Positions 9,901-22,480 of a DNA stretch of 64,000 nt are shown here, in pieces. The stretch comes from Stenogyne calaminthoides (taxonomy: Eukaryota; Streptophyta; Magnoliopsida; Lamiales; Lamiaceae). The notes below the pieces were generated by a model. That model was not told the origin of the DNA and did no database searches. It saw nothing but the letters and a program-made list of their open reading frames with translations. Where the stretch lies: assembly GCA_037126765.1 (NCBI GenBank), contig JBBCBC010000019.1, positions 27,488,222-27,552,221 on the forward strand. Direction: 5' to 3'. The position numbers were made by a program, and so were the translations under genes. Each line of letters starts with the position of its first letter. Position 1 is the stretch's first letter.

Positions 9901-12209
9901 TCTGGTCTTGTGCAGTTACAAGATTATGGCAAGACTCCAGCAGGAGAATCGGAGGTGAAGTTTTCATTGTCAAGGGTTACATTGGAGCCCATGCTGAGGT
10001 CGATGGCATACATCAGTGAACAGCTCTCCACCCCTGTCAATAAGGTTGCTGTCATCAATTTGAAGGTCCGTTCTCAAATTCGATCCTGGATTTAATGAGA
10101 TTGCTGTATCTTTTACCGTGACGGAGAAAAGGATGAATTGTGGCACAATTGAGCTTAATATACACTAAATTTTTATGACGATTGTAAAGGTTAAATTGAC
10201 TAACTCTAGAATTGCAAGATAGGCTAAATCTACCAACAAAATATCTCCAAAATCATATAGAGCAGCAAAATGTTATATGTCAAACGATCACATCGTCTAA
10301 ATGCTTAGGCTGTAAGCAGAGATGGAACTATGCTTGGCCAAGTGGGTCACTGAGCCCTCCCTCAAATTTAAGAAAATTGGGGTATTCTCTAATTATTTTT
10401 AGTTAAAAAAGAAAAATGTTTTCAGTTCAAACAAATAAATCAATCGTGCACTGTTGTTGTTTGTCTTTTCTGCTGCCCCCTTCCCCTCCTTTCTTGAACA
10501 GGTTACCCCAATTTTAAGATGCGTTGTTATTTTGATCTCCTTTTTCTTTTTTTCTTTTTTCATTATAAATTTAAATTTGATAGTCTTCTAATTATTTTTC
10601 TTTTTTCCAAAATATAAAATATAAAAGACAAATACAGTTAATTTTTTTTAATGTTGAGATGCTGTTAAAATATTTATTTTGCATAGTCATATTATGATGT
10701 AATATATCAACTTTAGTGTAATTGTTCCAATTTATGATCTTAAAGAGCGAGGCATGTGGAGAAGATTAATTCATGCACGTAACCCAACATGATTCTATTA
10801 TTGGTTTATGTAGCCTACCCCAATTATTTGGGATTAAAGGCTCGGTAAGTTTGCTTGTTTATTCTGAAAAATTTTGTGTATTATTATTAGTTGGACTACT
10901 CGGATCTGGAAATTAAATTCCTGGATCCATCACCTTGCTGTAAGAGATGTGTGTTATTACTTTTAGTAGTCCTAATCTTGATTACCATTTGTAAGGAGTG
11001 AAATCTTGCTTTATCTTCTATTAGGCTTTTTCATGTTTTTCGTGTTTAACTTATTTGTATTTCCACATAACTGGCTTCTAACAAACTTCATGTGAATGTT
11101 GTGTTGGTTCTGAAATTATCAGAAATATCAGTCAATCGAGGATTTTAGGGTGGTAAATAAATTAAAAAACTGTCTTCTTTCGTCCGGTGGCAATTCAAAA
11201 TTATATTGCAAACTAATACCTTTTACACAATATTTTGTTGATACAGTTTGTCTTTTATTCAGCTTCAAGACACAGATACAACCTCAGGAGAATCAGAAGT
11301 GAAATTTCAGGTGTCCAGAGATACTTTAGGTGCCATGTTGAGATCAATGGCCTATATACGTGAGCAGCTTTCAAATGCAGTAAGGTTTCTTAACCTAAAC
11401 TACAGTATGTAATTATGTTTTATTGATTGTGATAACTCGATGAATATATTTTTGTGCTTAATTAATGAAATAGGTAGGTATTTGCTCTACATCCTGTCTT
11501 ATGGCTTATCACTAAGTATAGTTTACTTAATAATATATGTGCAATTACAAAATGCAGCAGCAAAATTGAAAGTCAGTCACCATGATTGTAAGCAAATTGA
11601 TTTGGTGGCATAGCCTTATCTAACACGCATGATCGATTCTTCATTCTACTGTCTTCACTCTTCGACATAGATTCTTGAAATTTTGCTTTTCCTTATGTTT
11701 ATTTCCTTTTAATCGTCAACAAATATTAAAACATTATACTATTAGTCTCTTACTCTAGGTTAACATACTCATTTGACGTATGCTACTGGAATTAGATAGT
11801 AAATCCAAGAAGAGAATTTTATCATTGTAAGAGAGGTCTTTCCTCGTTCCCTTGTGGAATGACATTATTTACACTTTTCCATCAGACAGTACGTGTTAAT
11901 TGATATAACATCAGAATGAGTAACATCAGCACGTGTACAACTAATATTGTTCAATGAACAGCAAATATGGACCAACTAATACCTTTTAGTAGAACAACTA
12001 ATGTCATTTACAAATGCATTATAGTTACACATTTCGTAGAAGTATTTGCCTATCAGAATGTCCGTATTGCCTGATTCTATGATCCGTAATTTGCTTTTAT
12101 TAATTACTATTACCTTCCTCGTTATAGTCACCTTTTACTTATTCACATTTTCGTCTCATTTCAGACCGAGCCAAAACAAGATACCCAATCAAAAAGGCAA
12201 CGGAAGTAG
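6964..12209 (+). CDS. FRS3: FAR1-RELATED SEQUENCE transcription factor, FRS3-type
   Basis: Coding exons: 6964-9033, 9129-9218, 9916-10065, 11263-11379 and 12165-12209. All junctions are GT-AG and phase 0; the product is 823 aa. Domains seen: an FAR1-type N-terminal DNA-binding region at about residues 49-135 (CSKKCGAM and VKEHSH are its metal-ligand-like residues); a MULE transposase-like core at about 222-310 (ILDTTYR, PFTGVNHHGQ, TTDKD, VFP); and a SWIM zinc finger C515-x-C517-x9-C527-x-H529. Exons 2-4 encode a repeated ~50-residue module (KVAVINLK, then LQDxxxTxxGESEVKF...MLRSMAYI). The protein ends in a basic SKRQRK tail. FAR1/FRS proteins are domesticated Mutator-like transposases that act as nuclear transcription regulators in far-red light signalling and development. 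From memory, the domain order, the repeat exons and the basic tail match Arabidopsis FRS3 (At2g27110). The start is the first ATG of the long exon; nothing upstream is coding. Retention of the 95-bp intron 1 would add a stop two codons later and remove the repeat module. Confidence 0.93.
9679..9825. mobile_element. Degenerate palindromic MITE in FRS3 intron 2
   Basis: Left end AAGTCTCTTGTACACCAG and right end CGCCTGGTGCATACTCG resemble the GTCTTGTATGCACC termini of the palindromic family at 4216-4424. The interior repeats a word like ACAACTAATACTGTTCAGTG two to three times. A weaker relative with the same internal word lies at about 11935-12040, in intron 4. Confidence 0.5.
10790..10865. mobile_element. 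Possible SINE 3'-end fragment in FRS3 intron 3
   Basis: The words TGTAGCCTACCCCAA and TTTGGGATTAAAGGCT match, from memory, a 3' segment common to some plant SINEs that end in TTG repeats. No tRNA-like head is visible. The remainder of intron 3 (10066-11262) is AT-rich with pyrimidine tracts and no coding sequence. Confidence 0.3.
11935..12040. repeat. Degenerate repeat related to the intron-2 MITE
   Basis: Shares the word ACAACTAATATTGTTCA and a TGCATTATAGTTACAC-like right side with the element at 9679-9825. It is too decayed to show termini or a target duplication. It sits in FRS3 intron 4, just before the last exon. Confidence 0.35.
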
Positions 12210-13695
12210 ATATCATCTCATTCTTACATACTTACTGAAGCTGAGATACAGGTTGGATGAAAAATTCTCATACGAGTCATGTAATACGATAGAATCATAT
12301 TTGCTACCGAATGCTTGTAAATGTAACTTATTTTCGTCCAGTAGGATAGAGATTGTGTGTGTTTTCTTAGTCATGGTCTCCACATTGTAAGACAATCAGA
12401 TGAATCCTTGTATATTTATGTAGTTTGTTTGGTAGGAACTAGTACAGCATTGTTATACACACTACATTCCCATGATTGAAATTGGGATTTTGAGCCTAAT
12501 CTTTTTCCTGCATTTTTCTGATACAATTGAACACTTCTTTTTTGGGTTCCAATTTTCCTTGGATTACATCTAGGTATCATTTTCATTTGTCGTAGGTAGG
12601 ATGTATCCGAATTCGAACCCAGTTGAAATATCTATACTTTAACGACAAAAATTTATTTGAGACCGTCTCACCATGAAATCATTATAAACCAGTATCACTT
12701 TGTAAAGACTTCTTCCAGTTTCTTATAATGTAGAATACAGAGTACCAAATTTTTTGGCTTTATTTGTGAAGACTTCTTCCTTAAGGCAGAACTAAACAAA
12801 AGAAACTTGATTCCTACATGATTCTATAAACTTATATTTTTCTAATTTTCCTCCACTTGCAGTTTTTCATTTTTAATTAGTTTTGCCTCTAGAATTTCAA
12901 CCTAAACAATTGGAAGTTATTTTCAAAATTTCGACCCTCTATATATCATATATGGACAATCCCCTCAAGAAAATATAGCCAGCAGGACCATTTATTAATC
13001 AATTATAAGTTTATCACCCACCCACAACTACCTAACATACTAATTACGCAGTGACTATATTATATTCATTGCAATCGACCAATTTTTCATTTTCTTGATA
13101 ACGGTCACGCCATGATTAATTATTCAATGATAACAACTTCAATAAAAATCAAGAGATCTGAAAATTATTCAATCGAACTAGTAGAGTATCTAGGTGAGGT
13201 GAGCACTATAGCAAATCTCTCAATCACGTTCACTTGAACTCTCTTTTTTAAAATAAATTATTTTTAATATATATGTGAAGTATCTCGTTCTATTAGCACA
13301 TGAAGTATCACTATTAATTAAAAAAGTATTCAACTTTATGCATATTTATTACTCTTAATTTTTAGAATTACTAAAAAGTATTACTTTTTAGTATTCAGAA
13401 AAAATATCGAGTTCACCTCATATGAATTAGGTTCATAGAAAATTTTGTCAATAAACAATTAGTAATCAAAAGAGGCTATCTAGCCAATTAACAACCGGAA
13501 CCGAATATATCTTCCAATGATAACGTAGATGTGAAAATTGATCATAATTATTTAAATTTTTTATTTTTTTGTGAGGAAGAGACGAGAAACTCCCCCACCC
13601 GTGCCGTTGGCCCCTCAAAAAGAATAAAAAATTATGTGCTCAGTAAGAATTAATCAACTTATCAACTACGTACACAAGGGAATTAAATTAGACAA
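12210..13695. other. FRS3 3' UTR and FRS3-MLO intergenic spacer
   Basis: The first few hundred bases after the FRS3 stop should hold its 3' UTR; no unambiguous poly(A) signal stands out. The rest is AT-rich with no coding sequence. Around 13409-13445 there are words (GAGTTCACCTCATATG, AGGTTCATAGA) resembling the ends of the repeat-bearing family described at 1318-2100. Confidence 0.4.
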
Positions 13696-13699
13696 ACAC

Positions 13700-13915
13700 T
13701 TCTATAAATCCGAGTTCTTGGTGAACTCAATTTTTTAATGTCACTGTTTTGTGTAAAAATTATCATTGTTATGATAAAAATTATTATTGTTATGTAAAAA
13801 AAACTCTCACTATTTAAAAAATATTTTATATTTTTAAACCGTGAATTTTATACATAACAGTGATAATTTTTACATATAATAGTGATAGATTTCATGCATA
13901 TACCTGGTTCACATG
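13700..13915. mobile_element. Short repeat-bearing element upstream of MLO (copy 2)
   Basis: About 215 bp. The left side contains GAGTTCTTGGTGAACTC and the right side ACCTGGTTCACATGAATG. Between them an imperfect inverted arrangement of ATTATCATTGTTATG and its complement (CATAACAGTGATAATTTT) appears. These are the same words as the arrays at 1565-1925 and 62160-63430. It ends about 230 bp before the MLO ATG, so it may sit in the promoter. Confidence 0.5.
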
Positions 13916-14142
13916 AATGTTAATTAAATTATAAATTATTGTATAACCAAGTCAAAGCATATAGCTAGATATGGCCTTCACTAGAGTGACCTTCAATTCT
14001 TGTTCATTTACTTCCATTATTAATCTCTTCCAGGACTTAAGTCTGCAAGATTTGAATATTTATTTCTAAAATTTATTAATTTCAAACTAGTTTACTACCA
14101 CCACCACCCTCCTCCGTGGTTTTTAGTTTACAGCCGGAAAAC

Positions 14143-17100
14143 ATGGCGGCGGACGGTGGCGGAAACCGATCTTTGGAAGAAACTCCCACTTGGGCTCTCG
14201 CAACAGTTTGTTTCATATTCATCTTTTTAGGCATTTTTATTGAGTACTTGATTCATCTTGCTGCCCATGTAAGTCCTAATTATCTTTTCTTGCAGCAAAT
14301 TAATTGATTTCATAAATATATGTACTTTAATTTCTTGATTTATTTCTGGCCTACAAGAAAATTGACCATGTAATGATATCATCTTATATCATTGTAACTT
14401 TTCTAGCTAAAAAATCTTTAATGACAGAAAACGGTATAAGATTGGCCTATCATTACAATATTATGACCTGTCGTGTCATTAAAATTTCTAGCTAAAAATC
14501 TTTAATAACATGAAATGATCATAAAGTTATAATGACATTAGAGATCAATTTTCTTGTAATGGTCATATTGATCAATTTAAACATAGTTCTATTTTAACAC
14601 GTATATATATGTGTATATAGTGGCTCAGGAAACATAAGAAGGCTGCTCTGCATGAAGCTATAGAGAAGCTGAAGTCAGGTTTGTGGAATTTAATTGTGAA
14701 ATAATTTTTTTATTCAATGAATTTCTGTAATGTTAATTAAATTAATTATTTATTTGCAGTTTTGATGCAGTTGGGATTTATGTCACTGATATTAACAGTG
14801 ACTCAACGATGGATATCAAAAATATGCATCCCGAATAAAATAGCAAATTCGATGCTGCCATGTGGAATTAGCCACACACAATTTAACAACATGAATGTAT
14901 CTAATTCTCATCATGATAGAAAACTAGCTGCAGCTTCAACCTTTTCAGATTCTCTTGATCATTGTGCCTCTAAGGTTTGTACCACTTTCTTGTCGTTAGT
15001 TTCTAGTTGTTATATCGATTTAATATACATTTTAAAATCATTTAACTTATTATACTAAACTGTGCAACTCTTTATCCATATTAATAGTTGTCCGATTTAT
15101 TGTAAATTAGTTGCACCTTTTTGTATAACAAGTTGTATATATAATTCTAAAATGCAATATGAATGCAAGGTGCACCTGGATGCATACAAGACTTAGCCAT
15201 AAGTGAGATTTGTAGAGGCTTAATTCATGAGGACTATTATTTGAGTGAAATTTCAGTTTTGCCCCACAAATTAGGATTTTTCTGCAAAAGGTCCCAAAAT
15301 TTTTGCAATTTTCAATTTAATTAATCCGATAACTTATCAATTGGTCCTATACGTCGGACCATAGAGTCTTTGTATATGATTTTCCGGCGAGACCAAATGA
15401 CCAAAATTGGGTCGATAAAGGTAATTTTATGGGGCTAAACTGTATCCAAATTTTGAACTCATATTATTTGAAACACTTAAAATGTTAATTTAATGGTGAT
15501 GGATTGGTTATAATTAATGAGCATGAATTAATTATATTATATATTGATGAACAACACAATAGGGAATGAGTTCATTGATTTCAGAAGGGGGGGTGAATGA
15601 GCTCAACATATTCATCTTTGTGTTAGCAGCCATGCAAATTTTGTATAGCTTGGTTACTATGGCCTTGGGGAGGGCCAAGGTACAATTAAATTTCAACATT
15701 CATATTAATTTCTTCTACTAATTAATTAATTGATCAAATTATATCTTTATATTTTTTGTGCCTAAATATTTATAGATGGAGAGGTGGAAAATTTGGGAGA
15801 AGGAAACTCAAACCATAGAATACATGGCAGCCAATGGTAACTCATTTCTAATTAATTCATACATTTTGTCATATTGCAAGTGGTTAATGTATCAGATCGA
15901 TGTACTATAATGTATCAGATCAGATCCACCAATATCAATATATAAACAAATACTACTAATATGCATTTGGATGTATTTAATCGATGAGGTAGTAATATTT
16001 AATTAAACAATTGTACCATCATAGAGTATTATAATGCAAGCAACTATAACTAACTTAATTAATTCATGCATTTAAAAATGTTTACAGATCCAGAAAGATT
16101 CAGATATACGAGACAAACAACATTTGGGAGACGACACGTCCCCACTTTTACTACAAATGCTGCTATTCTCTGGATTGTTAGTACTTTTTTGTTTCTCTTA
16201 CAACTCACAATCCCCTGCATTACTAATCGGGAGTTTTTCTTGATAATGTGTCAACTCTATATTGATTTAACCTATTTATCATTTTATAAGAAGTTTGGTG
16301 TACATGTCACTAAAAATAAATCATATGTGTAATTCTATTTTTGTATATCCTAAACAATCACATATCCCTCTATATATCCCTCTATATATTAATAGGGAGT
16401 TTTTTTTCCATGATGTGTCGACTTCATGTTAATTTAACCTATGTGTCATTTTTATGTGTTATTTTTATAAAATGTGTAATTTATATTTATCATTTTATGT
16501 TTTATTTAACTATATAATATTATTCATTTATATATTTTTTTTGGTAATTTTTGTTTGACTTAATTTAAGATAAATAAAATATTCATTCTAAATGCATTTT
16601 ATCTTAGTGTGAATTATATTCAATTATTAATTTCTTAATAAATAATTTTATTTTATAATTGCTCTTATGTATATCTTAACATATTTTATGTGGAAAAAAT
16701 ATTTTATATTATAATTCATTCATTTTTTTTTTATTATTACATGTTAATTAATTTATTAGTTTTTTCTTAGTCGATTTATTTTGTTTTGATTTGTAGGTTT
16801 CAACTTTATACTAACATGGATAAATAATATTTGACTCAATAATCTTATCCCAAGGTTTAAGAAAATTCACTAATATACACCTTAAAAAATTATTAATTCA
16901 TATTTAGTGAATTTATGTACATATTATATTTTTATTATTAAATATATTATTTATTGAAAATGTTGTAATTTTTAATTAGAAAACCGCATAACACACGGCA
17001 CTAAACTAGTTATATGATAAGAAGGACCATGTAAAAAAATTATATTTATACTTTAAAATCGAAATTTTTTTTCATTTCATTCTTTCTGGGTATTAAAATT

Positions 17101-20100
17101 TTGTTGCTCGGGACAAAATTTTGAATCTGTCTATGGAGAAGGTATTATGTGAGTTATGTTCATTGTTCTCTACGTTATAAAGAATTAACACTTTATTTTC
17201 AAAGTGTTAAGTTTTTACAAACAATGATAATAATAATGCAATATACGGTAAAAATAGTGCATATAATATTTTACTGTATATGATATTTCATTTACAAAAT
17301 TACACAATTCATTTGTCTTTTTTATTGAAAGTACTATTACTCAATTTTAATGTAGAAATGTTTTTTTCGGCAATTCTTTCGCTCTGTGGTCAAAGTTGAC
17401 TATTTCACTCTGCGCCATGGATTTATTTCGGTTAGTTTATTTATGTATACAATTAATTTTAATTTATTTCAATATTAATAATAGTACATGATAATAAATG
17501 TGATTTCCAACAATTAATATTTGGAGTTTGGTAGGCTCATTTATCAACAAAGAGTTTCAATTTTCGGAAGTATATACAACGATCTTTGGAAGACGATTTC
17601 AAAGCTGTAGTTGGCATAAGGTATGTTTATATAAAATCATTTACTACTCCTATTATTTTATTTGTTGTATTCCAAATTTCAAATCGTTAACTAGTGTGTA
17701 TATTAATAGTAATGTCCACTTGCTTTTATAAAAAAAAAAAAAAAATCCCTCGAACCTATTTTGTTTGTCTTTCTGAGAAATTTTTTTGACTCAAAATTAT
17801 GAATTGCACTAATCTAGGAAAATTATATATCATGTGTCCTTTTTTCTCCCTTTTACTTATTTTTTTATACATGCACTAAATTACCATTAGGTAAATAAAA
17901 TAGTTAATATGTCACATAATATTACACATATATTTAATGCAATTTAATAATTTTCTTAATTCAAGTTAAATATTCTTAAGCAACAAATAAAATGGATCAC
18001 AGGGAGTATAAATTTTATCAATTGAGAATTCGGAAGATAGTTCAATTATCAATTCAAGATTTAAAAGTTTAATTTATCAATTTAAGTCCTCAATCATTTA
18101 ACTATTGATTTCAAAAGTGCTATATGGTATTATACCACATTATTTAATATCAAAGTAAATACCTTAAAAGGCACTGTCCAGTAGGATAGTATAGAAACTT
18201 TCGTTGCAATTCCTCTCATAAAGGAGAAAAAACACCCGTCAAGAAGACATTACATTCTCTTTTTTTTTTCCTCTCATATAAAGTTAGAGATTAATCATTT
18301 TTCGCCAAACCGTCCGTTCGGTGAATTCATTTACGAATTCTAAATCAAAAAAATTCCAATTGATAAAAAGTATAATATGATACGGAGAAATTGGATGCAT
18401 GATTTTTATGCTTTCATTAACTTTTGTTTTATTCCATGCATGGACAGCCCAATCATGTGGTTTGTGGTGGTTATATTCTTGCTGGTTGACGTACACGGTA
18501 AGTAAGATATTGTTTGATTAATTAATTTGGTATTGCATTATACACACACACACTAATTATATATAAACTATAAAGTTTAAATATGCATATGCATGTTTCA
18601 ATTATTCAATTAATTATATACATGCATGTTTGAACATTACAAAATACAATAATTAAGTTTCGAGGACTGAAACCATTTCACCGGGCCGGAGACCATAATA
18701 ATTTTATAATTTTTTGAAAGTAATAGTTTGTTATGCAAGACTAAATCAAAGAAATAGATTCACGATTATCTTTTACTATTTATTTTCGTTAATTAGCTTG
18801 AGTTCTAAAATTTGGTCACGCATTGTAGGTTGGAATGTCTACCTTTGGGTCTCATTTGTACCACTTATTGTAAGAATTAAGAATTAAAATTTCATCTCTC
18901 AATTTCCTTTAATTATAATAATTTTACTATTTCATTATTGTAAAAGAATAATTAAATATGGTAACTTTGTAGATAGTTGTACTTGTGGGTACAAAGTTGG
19001 AAGTAATAGTTGCAAGAATGGCAATAGAAGTAGCAAATCAGACTGTAATAAGAGGAGCTCCTTTAGTGCAACCGGACAACAATCTCTTCTGGTTCAAACG
19101 ACCCCAACTCATTTTGACACTGCTTCATTTCACTCTATTTATGGTAAGTTACCTAAACCTATATCAATTCGAGATTATAATATCAACAATGGTCATGTAA
19201 CTTTGGTTGTCCATACTTAGTCCTGTACTTTGTTACATTTTCAATTTAATTTGGTCATTTTTGGTGTCAAATTTAGTTATTGAAATTGGTAAAAACACTT
19301 AGGAATAATATTGGACATAGAACAAGATCAAAAATTGAAAATAAAAAATATATAGGACCAAAATTTTAGTCCCGTTACTTTTACATTCATCAATTTTGGT
19401 CGAACAACAGACTAAAATTGGACGCAGCCTTATAAGTTACACGAGTATATGATATTAACCCATGTCAATCACTTTTTAACATTATTTCTTCTTTTATATT
19501 TTCATAATATCAAATAATACAAGGCAACCTCCAAAAGTTGACCTAGTGGTGTAAACTTGGGACTTAGAAGTATGATTATCTTTAAGTCTCAGGTTCGAAA
19601 CCTAAAATGCAACATATCGAGTTATAAAAAAAAAATCAAATAATACAAGACGTGTAGGTAAATATTTAATTAATAACATGATATATATAAACACGGTGTG
19701 TATTAAAAAATTTGCAATGAGCGAAAAATGGTCGGGGGAGCTTGCTCCCGCCTTTAATTATAGGATAAATTAAAAATAATTAAATTCACGATATCTTGGT
19801 ACTTTTTGCAATTTTATCACACCTTTTATTTTTTGCAATTTTATACACTATCTTTCTAATTTTCAGTAATTAATTATATGTAACATAGATATTTATATGG
19901 CAATTAATAAACTTGTAATTCTTGTTTTGTACAGAATGCATTTGAGTTTTCTTTCTTCATATGGGTCACGGTAAAATAAATTCTTCAACCCATCATGATC
20001 ATTTTCCCTCTCTTTAATTCATGTGCAATAATTAATTTTTCTATATATATATTTTGCACTTTGCAGTGGCAATTTGGGATAAATTCCTGCTATCATGACC

Positions 20101-22480
20101 ATGTAGGGATCATTGTTACTAGGGTCGTCTTAGCGTGAGTAAACTAACATGTTTTTATTTATTACTATAATTATCATATATGTCACGCATGTTTCCATAG
20201 GAATAGAATTCAAAATACTCTCATAACTTTTCACATTTTTTAAAATATTTCCAAAAAAGTTTGATTTACGATATTGGTCTCAATTTTTTGCAAATTGTAC
20301 CATTTTTGTTCCAAATTCGTCGAAATTGATGAAACGACGTCGTTTTTTGTCAATGCATTTCAGCCGAAAATATCCAAATTGAATGCTCACATGGTAAGGC
20401 ACATGACAAAAATGACGTCGTTTCATCAATTCCAACGAATTTGTGACGAAAATGGTACAATTCGTATAAAATTGGAATCGATTTCGTACATCAAACTTTT
20501 CTGGGACCATTTTAAAAAATGTGAAAAGTTATGGGACTATTTTAGTTTTTTATAAGTAGTTAGAATTTATGTCTACATTAATAATATTGTTGCTAGTAAT
20601 ATTTAGTTTAAGAAATAGAATTCAAACAGGGAATCTTGAGATTAATAAAAACTAATATGATGAAATGTATATGGCTGTAGGGTGATGGTCCAGGTGCTTT
20701 GTAGTTATATAACGCTTCCCCTCTATGCCCTCGTTACCCAGGTTTTGCACTCTCTTCCCTTTATCATATTATGAACCCTCAAATTTGTCATCATGTATAT
20801 TAAATTTTTATTACTTTTTCAAAAGGGGAATAATGTCTTTTTAGGGCAGTAATTTTGGGGTTTGTGTTTTAAAGACAATAATTTTACGGACTTGTGAATA
20901 TAGGACAATATGTTTTAAATTTTGTAAACCTAGGACGATCGAGCCCAAGTAAGTCCCAAATCGGGCTAAAATGTCATGCGAGTTGCAAGATTATCCTAAT
21001 TTATAGATTTTGAAAATATAGTGTCCTACATCCACAAGTTCGTAAATCTATAATGTAAGACAATCATGCAACTCACGTGATATTTCAACCCAATTTGGAG
21101 TTTATTTGGGCTCGATTGTCCTGCATATACAGATTGTAAAATATATTGTTCTACATATATTAATAGATTTTATAAAAAAAATATGTTATATTTCGAAGTT
21201 CGTAAAATTATTGTTAAAAAAAAATTGGGTCAAATTGAGTATATGAAATCTCCCTCACGTAGAATGATATTCGTTAGAAAAAATCAAATTTAGAATTCTT
21301 GTTGGATTCCGAAGCCTGCCCAATATGGAATGGGCTATTATAGGATTGGTCCGAGCCCTTTATCATCCATAAAATGAAACGAGATTTAAAATGTAGAATA
21401 TTGAAATAAATTGAGTTAAACAAAAAACATATGGTAGTTACTAATTCCAAATCAAAACAAATATTGTGCATTCAAAAATTATAGGTGAGACAGTGTAATA
21501 TTGGATCAGCTATTATTAATTTACGTGTCAATATATTGATTCGAGATTTAAACCAAAATCGTCTCATAACTTTGTACCTTTATTAAAGCGATTTCATAAT
21601 TATCAACTTTTCTAATTTAATCACATATGTATTTAATTTGATCTAATTTAATCTCAAATCGTCGAATGTCGCTCAAAATTACCCAAAATGACGTCGTTTT
21701 GGACACGTGTCGTATATATTCCGGTCAACATTAAACGACGTCGTTTTGGGCGAACTCCGACAATTTTGGATTCAATTAAATCAAATTGTATAAATGTGGG
21801 ATTAAATTGGAAAAGTGGATAATTATGAAACCATTTCAATAAAGGTGCAAAGTTATAAGATTATTTTTGGTTTAATTCCCTATTGATTCTCCTCAAACTT
21901 GTAGGAATTATTCTATTCATGACACATTCAAATTATCTTCAATATATCATACATATAAGAGTAGATCTCCAATGAAATTTGTTCATAGTATGAAATTTAT
22001 ACAACTGCACTTATAAATTAATACCACTATACTTATCAACCATTACACTTATAAATTGAGATCATAGCATTAAATGCAATAGGTATTAGTTTATAAGAAC
22101 AGTACTATGAACAAGTTTGACAAGAGATTCTCCGTGCATATAGAATGATGAATACTAAAGTTAAATTGTGATATAACGTTTTTAACCATGAACAGATGGG
22201 GTCTCAATACAAGAAAGCAATACTTGAAGAACACACACTCCATGCAATAAAACAATGGCATGAAAATGCAAAGGTGAAGAAGAAGAAGAAGAAGAAGAAG
22301 AAAATAGTCGACGGCAATCAAGACGAGTCATGGAGCACGGCTAATTCTCCTTCGCCCCATCGACGCACGCCTAATTTTACCGAATTTGCCCCCCGAGCCA
22401 ACGAGGCTCGTGATCATGAGATAGTTGAAGGAGATATCGAAGCAGAACCGCACCGCGATCACCCCGATTATTATCAATGA
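14143..22480 (+). CDS. MLO: MLO-family seven-transmembrane protein
   Basis: Fifteen coding exons, all GT-AG: 14143-14268, 14621-14678, 14760-14974, 15563-15679, 15776-15836, 16088-16176, 17356-17430, 17535-17620, 18448-18497, 18829-18869, 18973-19143, 19935-19970, 20067-20134, 20681-20741, 22196-22480. They join in frame to a 512-aa protein, the usual MLO size. Family landmarks: N-terminal LEETPTWALA leading into TM1; extracellular cysteines in ISKICIP, SMLPC, LDHC and INSCYHDH; cytosolic loop DPERFRYTRQTTFGRRH and CFFRQFF; SLEDDFKAVVGIS; FWFKRPQL; and VQVLCSYITLPLYALVTQMGS. The C-terminal calmodulin-binding helix lies at about 430-452 with its key tryptophan W439, followed by nine lysines (446-454). 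MLO proteins are plasma-membrane calmodulin-binding proteins; members act in powdery-mildew susceptibility, pollen-tube or root responses, depending on clade, and some act as calcium channels. The pattern looks like the clade IV-VI group, but I cannot assign an orthologue. A GTG 27 bases upstream is in frame, but the ATG fits the family start. No breaks seen. Confidence 0.94.
15085..15195. mobile_element. Partial palindromic MITE in MLO intron 3
   Basis: The right end reads GCACCTGGATGCATACAAGACT, the mirror of the GTCTTGTATGCACCCGGG terminus of the family at 4216-4424 and 45285-45520. The interior has TAGTTGCACC and AAAATGCAATATGAATGCA as in those copies. The left end is worn away. Confidence 0.5.
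15240..15465. mobile_element. Foldback MITE in MLO intron 3
   Basis: The left arm (CAGTTTTGCCCCACAAA) and right arm (complement CAGTTTAGCCCCATAAA) are inverted copies, and the middle contains TCCTATACGTCGGACCATAG, itself partly palindromic. It has the general look of the Mutator-like foldback MITEs elsewhere in the window, but no target duplication was found. Confidence 0.45.
16177..17355 (+). other. MLO intron 6, AT-rich with a direct repeat
   Basis: Largest gene-free stretch in the first half of MLO. It contains a ~65-bp imperfect direct repeat (about 16222-16286 and 16390-16456) sharing GGGAGTTTTTCTTGAT-like and TTGATTTAACCTAT-like words. No other feature recognised. Confidence 0.5.
20212..20543. 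mobile_element. Foldback MITE in MLO intron 13 with ACGACGTCGT core
   Basis: Long inverted repeat. The left arm starts AAAATACTCTCATAAC and continues TTTTCACATTTTTTAAAAT; the right arm is its complement starting AAAATAGTCCCATAAC. Toward the centre both arms carry GACGTCGTTT-type words (about 20333 and 20412). The arm style and central motif match the Mutator-like MITE at 21543-21880. No clear target duplication. Confidence 0.7.
21543..21880. mobile_element. Mutator-like MITE in MLO intron 14, 9-bp TSD
   Basis: 338 bp with inverted arms of more than 100 bp: left GAGATTTAAACCAAAA..., right complement GGGAATTAAACCAAAA.... A perfect 9-bp duplication TATTGATTC flanks it (21534-21542 and 21881-21889), typical of Mutator-like elements. 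The centre holds two GACGTCGTTTTGG words. Confidence 0.85.
21960..22135. mobile_element. Palindromic AT-rich MITE, TTGTTCATA family (copy 1)
   Basis: Inverted ends: left GAAATTTGTTCATAGTATG and right TACTATGAACAAGTTTGAC. Between them lie ATTACACTTATAAATT-type words. The same plan is seen at 25150-25382, 34020-34205 and 45040-45280. It lies just before the last MLO exon. Confidence 0.6.
22270..22305 (+). repeat. (AAG)n microsatellite coding for polylysine in MLO
   Basis: Eight AAG codons plus one AAA run directly after the calmodulin-binding helix in the last MLO exon and encode nine consecutive lysines. Length variation here would change the basic tail without shifting the frame. Confidence 0.9.

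Noticed and set aside
14116..14142. Upstream extension of the MLO first exon in the same frame
   Set aside because: The extension would start at GTG, not ATG. The ATG at 14143 gives the usual short MLO N-terminus before the LEETPTWA motif.
20274..20555. Plus-strand 93-codon frame in MLO intron 13
   Set aside because: It lies inside a foldback MITE; a complementary frame is open on the other strand for the same reason. It has no MLO similarity, and the exon chain joins in frame without it.
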